This document shows positions 26,522 to 34,545 of a stretch of DNA of 64,000 nt, piece by piece. Numbering within the stretch: the stretch's first letter is position 1; each line of letters begins with the position of its first letter. The DNA comes from Sphingobium psychrophilum (GTDB lineage: Bacteria; Pseudomonadota; Alphaproteobacteria; Sphingomonadales; Sphingomonadaceae), in contig NZ_JABBFV010000016.1 in the NCBI RefSeq assembly GCF_012927105.1, positions 48,240 through 112,239 on the forward strand, written 5' to 3'. A program made the position numbers and the translations under genes. The notes below the pieces were generated by a model. That model was given only the letters and a program-made list of their open reading frames with translations. It searched no databases and was not told the origin of the DNA.

Positions 26522-27481
26522 TCAGTCCGCGTTGGGCGTGGCCAAGCTGCCCAGACTGTCGATCTCGGCAATGCGCTGAAACTCGGTCAGGTATTCAGCC
26601 CGGTGAACCGAAAGCCAGCGGACTATGCGCGCGTTTGCCAGCAGCTTTCCGAGATAGCCCCGCGCGAAGGTCAAATGGAGGTTGTCGATGCCGTAGGTTT
26701 CCTCGACCGATTTGACCTGAGTTTGCAGAGCGGCAAGCTCACGCTCCATGCGGCTGATCTGCTGGCTGGTCGGGCCAGTCACGTCGGGCTTGCGCGCCTT
26801 CTTGCCTGCGGGAACCAGCTGCTCTTCGGTCGTCGCCGCGAGCAGCGCGCGTGCGAACATCAACGAGAAATTGTTCTGGCCGATCATCAGGTCGGCTGCC
26901 TCAATCTGCCGCAGCGCAGTCATGCGTCGCAGCAGATCGAAAACCTTCATCGAGCAATTGGTATCCTTGAGGGCATCGGCGGCCTCGGTGCAGATGCCAT
27001 CGAGCAGGCGGAAGCGCGCGCGGATCGACTGCACTTCGAGACCGAGCGCATCGGCGATGACGGCTTCGGTCACCCCGCGCTCGATGGCGCGCACGATCAT
27101 CCGATGTTCCTGAACCGGCGGGAGGCGGTTGACGCGCTTGTTGTAGGTGTAAGTCTCATCGTCATTGGCGACGAGGCACTCGACCGTCGTAATTTCGAGC
27201 TGGCGCAGGGCTTCGACCCGTAGATGTCCATCGAGCAGGAAATACTTGCCCGCGTTCTTGGGGTCCGGCGCGACAGCGGGAGCCTCGACAATCCCAATCG
27301 CCTTGATCGAACTGAGTATCTGAGCGAACTTTTTGCTCTCGCGCACGCCCTGCTGGAGTATCTTTAACGGAACGAGCTGATCGAGCGCGACGGTGACGGT
27401 CTCGCGTTCAAAGCCGAGCCGGACACGGTGATCCAAGCCGGGTTCCAATTCTGGTGTGTTGGGTTCGGACCAGTCAGTCAT
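26522..27481 (-). CDS. ParB/RepB-like protein B (recombinase-associated)
   Basis: 319 aa from ATG 27481 (MTDWSEPNTPELEPGLDHRV), which overlaps the stop of the preceding gene. ParB-like N-terminal domain (VALDQLVPLKILQQGVRESKKFAQILSSIKAIG; YFLLDGHLRVEAL), then an HTH (EAVIADALGLEVQSIRARFRLL) and a C-terminal helical region with a coiled coil (QISRMERELAALQTQVKSVEE). It is translated from the same mRNA as the other ParB-like protein and the serine recombinase, so a role in recombinase directionality or element maintenance is more likely than chromosome partition; inference. Confidence 0.82.
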   Translation of the reverse strand: MTDWSEPNTPELEPGLDHRVRLGFERETVTVALDQLVPLKILQQGVRESKKFAQILSSIKAIGIVEAPAVAPDPKNAGKYFLLDGHLRVEALRQLEITTVECLVANDDETYTYNKRVNRLPPVQEHRMIVRAIERGVTEAVIADALGLEVQSIRARFRLLDGICTEAADALKDTNCSMKVFDLLRRMTALRQIEAADLMIGQNNFSLMFARALLAATTEEQLVPAGKKARKPDVTGPTSQQISRMERELAALQTQVKSVEETYGIDNLHLTFARGYLGKLLANARIVRWLSVHRAEYLTEFQRIAEIDSLGSLATPNAD

Positions 27482-28373
27482 CGCTCTCACCTGCAATTCG
27501 CATGGCCAGCGCGCGCGGCATCGTCTCGAGCGCCTCGGCGCGTAGCAGGGTCAGAAATCCCTCGTCGTCCAGGAGATCCTTGATGGCCTCGACGATGAAC
27601 AGCAGCCGGGTCTGTGTGAAATCGGACTTCTTGATGAGCAGGCGCTGCTTCTCCGATTCCCGCTGGTAAACCTGCATGAGGTCGCTCGCGGTCAACTTGC
27701 GATTTGCGGAACGCCGACCGAGCTTTCCTGCGGGCATGGACTTGTTGTGCCCGCGCATCCGCAGCTCGAGCAGCCGTCGCACCGAAGCCAGCTTCTTGCC
27801 GCGCAGCTTGCCCGTCTCATATGCATCGAGCAGCAGGTTCTGTGATTCCTCGGATTCCGCGCGGGAGATTTCCATCGCGAGGCTGATCGGGATAAGGCCC
27901 GTTTCCACCGCCGCAACGAGCCGCTCCTCGCCGCGCTCAAGCAGCGAGACGATCATGCTGACCCATGAACTGCTGACCCCGATTTTGTGGCCGATCTGGG
28001 TTTCATTATACCCGCGCCCGCGCAAAGCACCGATTTCGCGCATCACGTCGATCGGGCGCGGCGTACGGCGTGCGATGTTCTCGACCAGGCTCATCACCAG
28101 ACAATCGCTCTCGCTCGCCTCGATGACGACTGCGGGAATTTCCGTCTGGCCCAGCATCTGAAATGCTTCGAGCCGGCCTTCGCCGCAGACGAGATCATAG
28201 CGAGGCCCGCCCGGACCCTGATGGCGGCTCACGGTGATCGGCCGCTTCAATCCGATCGACTCGATGTTGTTCACGATCTCACGGTGCTGGCGCTTGTTGC
28301 GCGAGCGTGGATTGAGCACCGTAATCTTGGAGACCGGGATCATCTCGATCTGCTGGGGGCGCACGACGGGCAT
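27474..28373 (-). CDS. ParB/RepB-like protein A (recombinase-associated)
   Basis: 299 aa. ParB N-terminal domain at residues 1-100 with IPVSKITVLNPRSRNKRQHREIV, CGEGRLEAFQMLG and SLVENIARR (ENxxR patch); HTH at about 125-150 (GYNETQIGHKIGVSSSWVSMIVSLL); C-terminal RepB-like helical domain. The gene starts on the last base of the recombinase gene and its stop overlaps the next ParB-like gene. No ParA partner is present. Confidence 0.83.
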   Translation of the reverse strand: MPVVRPQQIEMIPVSKITVLNPRSRNKRQHREIVNNIESIGLKRPITVSRHQGPGGPRYDLVCGEGRLEAFQMLGQTEIPAVVIEASESDCLVMSLVENIARRTPRPIDVMREIGALRGRGYNETQIGHKIGVSSSWVSMIVSLLERGEERLVAAVETGLIPISLAMEISRAESEESQNLLLDAYETGKLRGKKLASVRRLLELRMRGHNKSMPAGKLGRRSANRKLTASDLMQVYQRESEKQRLLIKKSDFTQTRLLFIVEAIKDLLDDEGFLTLLRAEALETMPRALAMRIAGESDD

Positions 28374-29944
28374 TAGGCAGCCTCCGGAATGGCGACGGGC
28401 GCCGTGATGTCATAGAAGAAGTCGAGCGTGTCGAAGCGATAGGCGTCGAGGTGCAGGTCGTTGTCCTCGGCGAGCCGCAGCCGTTCGCTTGCGACGTCGA
28501 TCCTCGGAAACAGATAGTAGTCGAACGGCGCGCGGTTGTGCATGTCCATGCGCACGACGACGGTGATGTCTGCGAGGTGGCTGGTGTCAAAGCGGATCTT
28601 CCAGCGCAGGAGGCCGGTGGGTGTTGGTGTGCAGCGCACCAGAACAACGGCGAGGCTGAACTCGCCATTCACGCAGATGCTGTCGCTGGCGAGGTCCTGC
28701 CAGGCATCGCTCCCCTGGGACTGAAGGCCACTCAATATGTCCCGGACGATGTCTGGGTGCAGGCGGCGCAGCGCCTTGTTAATGGCAACGTAGCGGTAAT
28801 CACGCTCCGGCGAAAAGCCCACCAAGCTGTAAGCGCGCAGGAGACTGCCAAATCGCGAGCCGAAGGCGCTGCTCGACGGCAATCCCTCGCATTCGTCGAT
28901 GATGATGCCGGACAGCAGGCCCTTGCTGGCGTAGAGGCCTCGCAGAGCTTCCAGCATTTCCTCGTCGGACAAGCGGAACGAGCGGGCAGCGATGATCGAA
29001 TGGGCCGCCTCGAACAGCTCCCGCTCAACGATCCCCTCGAATGCGCCCTGTGACCTGATCCACATGTCCGGGGCATTGCGAACACGCTTCTTCTTCAGCT
29101 TGAACGAGCGGCGATTCCAGACATTGTCGCCGACATATTTTTCATTGATCAGAAGCTGGTGGACGGTGCCGCGTGTCCACGGGCGTTCGAGGTCGGAGAG
29201 GATGCCCCGGGCGTTGAGATCCTCGGCGATCTCGTGTTCGGTCTGGCCGTCGTGAACGAAAGCCCGGTATATCTCGTGCACGACGCCAATCTCTTCTGGC
29301 GGTCCGGGTGTCAGGATGACGCGGTCGGTCTGGAGACTCTTTTGCTCGCCGCGGCCGAGCACCGCCTTGGTGTTGCCGTGCTCATCAATGAGCGTCCGGC
29401 GCAGGCCGAAACCGGCGGGACCGCCCTGGCGGTAGCCTTTCTCGATGAGCCGCCCCTGGCCGGCAAAAACCTTGACCGAAAGCTCGCGACTGTATTCGCC
29501 AGCCATGGCGCGCTTGAAGCCCTTGAACATGGTGCTCATCGGCGAGCCATCATTCTCGAACTGTTCGGCGCAATAGGTGATCTGAATTCCGGACCGGCGA
29601 CAGATGTATTCGTAGTAGGCGCTCTCGTCCGCGTCCTGGAAACGGCCCCAGCGGCTGACATCATAAACTAGGATCATCTCGAAGTCGGCGGCGCCGGATT
29701 CGACGTCGGCGATCAGTCGCTGCAGTGAGGCGCGCCCATCGATCGACAGGCCGCTTTTGCCGTCGTCGGCATAGGTGCGGACAATTTCGATGCCCCGAGA
29801 CGCCGCATAGTGGCGGATCGCGTCGGCCTGATTTTCAGTCGAGTATTTCTGATGATCGGTGGACATCCGAACATATTCGGCCGCCCGCACGGTGGGCCGC
29901 TGTTCGGCGTCGCTTGGCGCGTCCTCTTGATCCCAACCCGCCAA
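28373..29944 (-). CDS. Large serine recombinase
   Basis: 523 aa. N-terminal resolvase domain with the catalytic serine in YVRMSTDHQKYSTENQ (Ser about 28), DDGKSGLSIDGR and VYDVSRWGRFQDADESA; recombinase domain GPAGFGLRR...VHEIYRAF; C-terminal DNA-binding region. It heads a three-gene operon with two ParB-like genes. This trio recurs in alphaproteobacteria (from memory) and may be a small self-standing mobile unit nested within the tRNA-Gly element. Confidence 0.9.
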   Translation of the reverse strand: MAGWDQEDAPSDAEQRPTVRAAEYVRMSTDHQKYSTENQADAIRHYAASRGIEIVRTYADDGKSGLSIDGRASLQRLIADVESGAADFEMILVYDVSRWGRFQDADESAYYEYICRRSGIQITYCAEQFENDGSPMSTMFKGFKRAMAGEYSRELSVKVFAGQGRLIEKGYRQGGPAGFGLRRTLIDEHGNTKAVLGRGEQKSLQTDRVILTPGPPEEIGVVHEIYRAFVHDGQTEHEIAEDLNARGILSDLERPWTRGTVHQLLINEKYVGDNVWNRRSFKLKKKRVRNAPDMWIRSQGAFEGIVERELFEAAHSIIAARSFRLSDEEMLEALRGLYASKGLLSGIIIDECEGLPSSSAFGSRFGSLLRAYSLVGFSPERDYRYVAINKALRRLHPDIVRDILSGLQSQGSDAWQDLASDSICVNGEFSLAVVLVRCTPTPTGLLRWKIRFDTSHLADITVVVRMDMHNRAPFDYYLFPRIDVASERLRLAEDNDLHLDAYRFDTLDFFYDITAPVAIPEAA

Positions 29945-30064
29945 TGCGCGCCCCTTTCGAAATCCGGACTGCAGTGGCCAGGTCGGCCAACCGCTGCAGC
30001 GCGAAACACGGACATCTCCGGCATTCCCGCACTCTCAACAGTATATGTGGGAAAGGACCGGAAG

Positions 30065-30685
30065 ATGTTGCCGAAAAAGGGCAGGAAGTTGCCAGCTTGG
30101 GAAGGCGCACTCGCCAGCCGTCAGGCCTATGCCGAAGTCATCGCGAATCTGCTGCGCAAGGAACATGGCGATACGCATCGCGCGGTAAAGCAACTGATGC
30201 GTCTGACCCATGCCAGCGAGCGATCCGCCAAGCACTGGATGGCCGCGCAACATGGGCCAGACACGGTCTTCTTCTTGCGTTTGGTTGCGACGTCTCCGGT
30301 TATCCGGGCGTTTGTCCTGGGCATCATCGAGAGTCAGCAATCAGCCTTGTCGGAGGCTGCCATAGTAGGGCCAGGCAGAGCGTCTTTCGGGCACGGGCAC
30401 CGGGAAGAAATGGCTACGGGCAGATATTGGCCGAATTCTGACCCTATAAATGGCCCTGAAAGTGGCCCTGTAAATGACCCAATAACGGACGGGCTCAATG
30501 AGCGTCAGCGCTGGATACTCGACCGAGTCGCGCGCGGTTTATCGACGAGGGCGCGCGATGTTGCCGCGCATTGGCGGGTGAGCATCAAGTCCGCGCGGCG
30601 CGATATTGCAGGACTGTGCGCCTGCAATCTTCTGCACTTTGTCGGTGCCCGGAAAAATGGACGCTATCACCTCGTTCGCGCGTGA
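30065..30685 (+). CDS. Uncharacterised protein with C-terminal winged-helix region
   Basis: 206 aa from ATG 30065 (MLPKKGRKLPAWEGALASRQ). N-terminal helical part (YAEVIANLLRKEHGDTHRAVKQLMRLTHASERSAKHW) and a C-terminal DNA-binding-like segment (ERQRWILDRVARGLSTRARDVAAHWRVSIKSARRDIAGL). Divergent from the serine recombinase, so probably a regulator. A longer frame back to 29810 runs antisense into the recombinase gene and is rejected. Confidence 0.68.
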   Translation: MLPKKGRKLPAWEGALASRQAYAEVIANLLRKEHGDTHRAVKQLMRLTHASERSAKHWMAAQHGPDTVFFLRLVATSPVIRAFVLGIIESQQSALSEAAIVGPGRASFGHGHREEMATGRYWPNSDPINGPESGPVNDPITDGLNERQRWILDRVARGLSTRARDVAAHWRVSIKSARRDIAGLCACNLLHFVGARKNGRYHLVRA

Positions 30686-30777
30686 ACGCCGATGATGGCG
30701 GCAGGACCATGCCTCGCGCACGGAAGGCATTGATAGATCGCTGTCCTTCCGGTGGGTCTGTAGTTAAGATCCATGCC

Positions 30778-31185
30778 ATGAAACGTGACATGGATCTGGT
30801 TCGCAACCTACTGCTGGAGATCGAGGACGGTCGGCGGGCGTTCGAATTGATGACTCCGGAGATCGCCGAGATACTGGGCGAAGATGGTGCAGGCAAAATG
30901 CCGCGCGAGCAGGCTGAGCTGATCGAATACCATCTGGCTCTGCTTGGCGAGGCGGGTCTCATCACGATCCAGGCGAAGCTGTCCGGTGCGGTCTGGCAAA
31001 TCGGTCAGATTACCTGGGCCGGCCACGACTTCCTCGACACCATCCGCGACCCCGCCATCTGGCGCGAGACAAAGGCCGGGGCCAAACAGGCCGGCGGTTT
31101 CAGCCTCGACCTCCTGAAGGCGCTCGCCAAAGGGCTGATCAAGAAGAAGATCGAGCAGCACACCGGCGTTGAGCTGGACCTCTGA
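30778..31185 (+). CDS. DUF2513 domain protein
   Basis: 135 aa, MKRDMDLVRNLLLEIEDGRR at the start and WAGHDFLDTIRDPAIWRETKAGAKQAGGFSLD in the middle, the full DUF2513 pattern of prophage and island proteins. It is winged-helix-like in appearance. Function unknown. Longer in-frame extension upstream has no support. Confidence 0.88.
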   Translation: MKRDMDLVRNLLLEIEDGRRAFELMTPEIAEILGEDGAGKMPREQAELIEYHLALLGEAGLITIQAKLSGAVWQIGQITWAGHDFLDTIRDPAIWRETKAGAKQAGGFSLDLLKALAKGLIKKKIEQHTGVELDL

Positions 31186-31394
31186 TCTTCAATGGAAATT
31201 GCGTGATTATAGCCTGATCCGTCCCTCGTGTCGGTCGGCTCCGCGCGGTCCGGCCAGTAGCGGCACCCGCTCGCGGGGATCATCGGTGACCCCAAAGCGC
31301 GCGCCATCACCGCGACCTCCTGCCCGCGGGAAGTCGCCTTCACGCGCCTCGATCTCGTTGAGATGTGTGCTGCAACGCTTGAGCCGCGTTGGCG

Positions 31395-31868
31395 TCAGGC
31401 TGCGGCTGCGGCACTATGGACGCCCTTCTGCCCGGTCGAAGGGAGACGACCGCTTGCACTTTCCCGCGAGGCGAGCCTGCGCAGGTTGCGGAGGGTTTCC
31501 AGTTCCTCCGGATGGCGGTCCAGAATCTCGATCAAGCCCACTGCGGCTTCGCTGGGCGGTGTGGCTCCGCTTTCATACTTCTGGAATGCGCGCCGTCCGC
31601 CACCAATAATCCGGCCCGCCTCTTCCTGGGTGAGGCCAAGCTTCTTTCGCACAGCCTTGACGCGCGCGGCATAAGCCGTGCGCAGCTCGAGATAGGCCTG
31701 ATCCAGAGCTTGCAGCTCCGCCCCCGAATGGATGGAATCACCATCGTCTTCGGGATACCAGCCCGGCACCTCGACCTCGCGCGACATCGACCCAACGCTG
31801 ACCGTCTGCAAACGAGCGTCGCGGCGGAGGACCTGGCCGGTCTCGGGATGAATCCGTGTCTGCGTCAC
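31395..31868 (-). CDS. mqsA: MqsA-family antitoxin lacking zinc cysteines
   Basis: 157 aa from GTG 31868 (SD GGAGG). C-terminal XRE-type HTH (VRKKLGLTQEEAGRIIGGGRRAFQKYESGATPPSEAAVGLI), the MqsA DNA-binding domain. The N-terminal domain begins VTQTRIHPETGQVLRRDARL and has no cysteine, whereas E. coli MqsA uses a four-Cys zinc site. It lies 2 bp after the toxin gene, the toxin-first order typical of mqsRA. It should neutralise MqsR and repress its own operon. Confidence 0.82.
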   Translation of the reverse strand: MTQTRIHPETGQVLRRDARLQTVSVGSMSREVEVPGWYPEDDGDSIHSGAELQALDQAYLELRTAYAARVKAVRKKLGLTQEEAGRIIGGGRRAFQKYESGATPPSEAAVGLIEILDRHPEELETLRNLRRLASRESASGRLPSTGQKGVHSAAAAA

Positions 31869-31870
31869 CT

Positions 31871-32185
31871 TCAAACCTCCTTGAACGACGTCAGCACGAC
31901 ATCGATCAGCGTCTCGCCGGCAAACTTCAGATAGAGATACAGACCGTCGCACGGGATTCGGTAGCTGTCGTGCCAAACCTTCGAGTTCACCGGATTGTGA
32001 GCCGTCTCCGACTTCACAAAGTCCCCGGGTTCAAGGGCCTGTACAACCGCCACCACATCTCCGAGCGAGTAGCCCAAGGCTTGAGCGCTACGCGTTGCCG
32101 TCCGCGTGATCTCCAAGCTTGCCACATCATAAAACTTCGCCTGCACGGCGGAGAGATTGTGGTGCGGGACTCTCTTTCTCGCCAT
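31871..32185 (-). CDS. mqsR: MqsR-family mRNA interferase toxin
   Basis: 104 aa (E. coli MqsR is 98). The sequence has KVWHDSYRIPCDGLYLYLKFAGE and ends VVLTSFKEV, the conserved C-terminal beta-sheet of MqsR (RelE-like fold ribonuclease cutting GCU-rich sites). Starts MARKRVPHHNLSAVQAKFYD. First gene of the pair. Probably stabilises the element. Confidence 0.82.
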   Translation of the reverse strand: MARKRVPHHNLSAVQAKFYDVASLEITRTATRSAQALGYSLGDVVAVVQALEPGDFVKSETAHNPVNSKVWHDSYRIPCDGLYLYLKFAGETLIDVVLTSFKEV

Positions 32186-32193
32186 TCAATATA

Positions 32194-32206
32194 CACCTTG
32201 GAGGTT
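32194..32206. promoter_or_regulatory. MqsA-type operator
   Basis: cACCT-tgg-AGGTt lies 10-20 bp upstream of the MqsR start. The known MqsA operator is AACCT-N3/4-AGGTT, so the match is good in spite of the loss of the zinc cysteines in this MqsA. Confidence 0.6.
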
Positions 32207-32271
32207 AATTTTCAACAGTGGGATTGCGGACACAATTCCACTCGGCATGACCCAGGCCGGTAGAGCAAAGG

Positions 32272-33540
32272 TCACGCGGCTTGCTGCATGGTTTGCAGTC
32301 GCGCCGCTCCGACCTCCAACAACCGAGCGATCTCATCCGAAGTCCGTTGGACCGCCAGCTTCAGCGCCTCATCGATATGGATGTAATCCTGCGTCACGTT
32401 CTGGGAGGCGTGCCCGAGCATGGCGCGGATCGTAAGTTCGGAAAAACCGAGTTCGCCCGCGATGCTCCCGAACGTATGCCGCAGTGTGTGGGGTGTGACC
32501 CCCGAGATCCCGGCGAGTTTGCAGACGCGGTCCAGACAGGAGCTTACAGCGGTGTAGGGGCCGGACCCAGCTTCAGACGGGAATACGTGAGGGTTTCCGA
32601 CGATTTCCGCCTGACTCTGGATTACTTTGAGCGCTGCGGGCCCAATTGCGCGGACCTGCGCGCCGCCCTTGGTGTCAGGGAAACTGACAAATCCGCCCGT
32701 AGCATTGACCCAGGCACTCTGCATGGCTTGCGCCTCTTCCCGGCGATAACCGGTCAGAAGGAGCGTTTGTAGGACGCCCAGCGCAACAGGATTCTCATGA
32801 TTTTGCTCGGCATAGGCAATCGCCTTCCCGAGCATCTCGATCTCGGCAACACTCAATCGCCGGGTTCGCTTCTTGCTAGCCAGTTTCTTGGCGCCTTGGG
32901 TGGGATGGTTGGCCAGCAATCCCTTGTGCTTGGCGTGGCCGATGATTGCCTGAATTGTGCCAAGGCACCGCGAGGCGACACCAGCTCCGCCGGTCGCCTT
33001 TCCGCCACGTCCACCAGTGCGAGCTTTGGCCGTTTTCCCATTTTTCACGTCGGATTGCATCTGCTCGACATCGGCGATGCTCAACTGCGCGACCACGCGC
33101 TTGCCGAGAAGGGGGATGATGTGCGTCTTGATCCGGCTTTCATCCATATCAAGCGAGGACGCCTTAATCGGCCGGTTCAGCCTTCCAAGGATGTTCCCAG
33201 CACGCGCCTCGATCAGATACCAATCGCACATCTCAGCGACCGTCATACCTTTGCGTGCCCGGCGATTCTCGTCGGCGGGATCTTCGCCTTGGATAACAGA
33301 AGCGAGGTGCAGCTTCGCCTGATCGCGAGCCTGATCAACCGTCAGTATGCCATATCGGCCAATATTGATTCGGCGCTGGATGCCCTCTGGATTCCGATAT
33401 TGCAGGATAAAGGTCTTTGTACCCGAAGGCAGGATGCGTGCGCCGAAGCCCCGGACTTCCGTATCCCAGAGCACGGCTTGCCCTTTGGCGGGAGGGAGCA
33501 GCCCATCTACGCTGCGTTTGGTTAGTTTGACCGTGGGCAT
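32272..33540 (-). CDS. Tyrosine-type site-specific integrase
   Basis: 422 aa from ATG 33540 (MPTVKLTKRSVDGLLPPAKG). Arm-binding DUF4102-type N-terminus (VLWDTEVRGFGARILPSGTKTFILQYR), core-binding SAM-like region, and catalytic domain with the Arg in LLLTGYRREEAQAM, HTLRHTFGS (H-x-x-R), GHAS and the Tyr in NVTQDYIHID. It lies about 180 bp from a tRNA-Gly 3' segment and is the integrase of the element to its left. An upstream extension to 33591 is less likely. Confidence 0.93.
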   Translation of the reverse strand: MPTVKLTKRSVDGLLPPAKGQAVLWDTEVRGFGARILPSGTKTFILQYRNPEGIQRRINIGRYGILTVDQARDQAKLHLASVIQGEDPADENRRARKGMTVAEMCDWYLIEARAGNILGRLNRPIKASSLDMDESRIKTHIIPLLGKRVVAQLSIADVEQMQSDVKNGKTAKARTGGRGGKATGGAGVASRCLGTIQAIIGHAKHKGLLANHPTQGAKKLASKKRTRRLSVAEIEMLGKAIAYAEQNHENPVALGVLQTLLLTGYRREEAQAMQSAWVNATGGFVSFPDTKGGAQVRAIGPAALKVIQSQAEIVGNPHVFPSEAGSGPYTAVSSCLDRVCKLAGISGVTPHTLRHTFGSIAGELGFSELTIRAMLGHASQNVTQDYIHIDEALKLAVQRTSDEIARLLEVGAARLQTMQQAA

Positions 33541-33718
33541 GAATTTCCCCCATTTGGTGACAAAATCTCTTGCCGAGCATTTTGTCACCATATTGTCACC
33601 AGACGCAAGCCCATTTTAGGCTATGTGATCGCGCTTCGGAAAAGATGAGTTGAGCTATATCGCTGGATTTGCGTACTCAATACAAGTCAGCCGCGCTCAG
33701 GAAAAGCCAGTCGGTCTT

Positions 33719-33764
33719 CTTGCCAAGGTTGGGGTCGAGGGTTCGAATCCCTTCGCCCGCTCCA
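33719..33764 (+). repeat. Attachment site: duplicated 3' half of tRNA-Gly(GCC)
   Basis: 46 bp equal to the anticodon arm (CTTGCCAAG), variable loop, T-arm (GGGTTCGAATCCC) and acceptor end (CGCCCGC-TCCA) of a tRNA-Gly(GCC). The 5' half is missing: upstream sequence does not contain the expected GCGGGCG. This is the right-hand attachment site of an element whose intact tRNA-Gly should lie beyond the left edge of the window. A spurious leftward frame here (KGFEPSTPTLAR) is a common annotation artefact of such tRNA ends. Confidence 0.85.
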
Positions 33765-34545
33765 AGTTTTTCAAGGGTTTAAGCGCCATCTGGCGGACCC
33801 CGCAGAAAAACGCCCCACCACATCCCCACTCGACAGCTTTGAAATCCCCACCCGGGTCTCCACTGGCGCGCTTTGCTGTTCGCTCCCGTCGGGGAGGGGG
33901 GCCTTGCCGTTTCTGCCTGATCACATGAGGGGGTGCCCCGGTGGGGGGTGGGGTAAAATCGCATCTACCCCGCGTTGTTAGAAAAGCGGCCTCGTGTCCG
34001 ACGGAAAATTTTCAAAAAAATTGGCCGGAGCGTCAGCTCAAGACGCCACCTCGCGCCAGCGTTGCGTCCGCAGGACGGTTGCTTACGACCAAGCCTGCGC
34101 CAGAGATCGTTACCGAATGGACCAGACCCGCAGAGGCTAGATGCAGTAGCCGTCACGCAACGGCGTAGAGCGGGACTGGTCATCCCGGGGGCATCGTTTC
34201 CTAAAATACGTCGATACGCTGTATCGCATTGGCGCGCTTACGAGCGTTCACGCGCCGCGGGACGAACGAGAAAGTCCGTGCTCGGATCAGGTCGATTTGA
34301 GCTCCAACCCGCTCTGCGAATCTTCGCTTTCCAACCCTACCGAACGCATCTGCATGGCCATGCGCTGCCTGTCCATGCACGCCATCGATCCGAAATCGAG
34401 CAACGCGATGATTATTTCGCTATCATAACAACGGGCGAAATTGGGCATTTTCAACGTCGGAGACGGCCGCCAATCCAAATATCCTTGACAGATCGTCAAC
34501 GCGAGCGTTGACAGTAGGAAAGATCGTTCCAAGGAGAGATGTGTC
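33765..34545. other. 781-bp gene-poor junction between element and catabolic cluster
   Basis: No frame here has a good start, SD or recognisable protein. It holds G-rich stretches near 33,890-33,960 and, at the right end, the BVMO promoter with TTGACA at 34485 and an 18-bp palindrome. Presumably former chromosomal flank of the tRNA. Confidence 0.5.
34495..34512. promoter_or_regulatory. Catabolic regulon operator 1
   Basis: GTCAACGCGAGCGTTGAC, 34 bp upstream of the BVMO GTG, just after a TTGACA (34485-34490). Palindromic except for the central two bases. One of six like sites. Confidence 0.8.

Noticed and set aside
33697..33924. 75-aa leftward frame containing KGFEPSTPTLAR
   Set aside because: It is the reverse complement of a tRNA-Gly 3' end, a frequent false protein.
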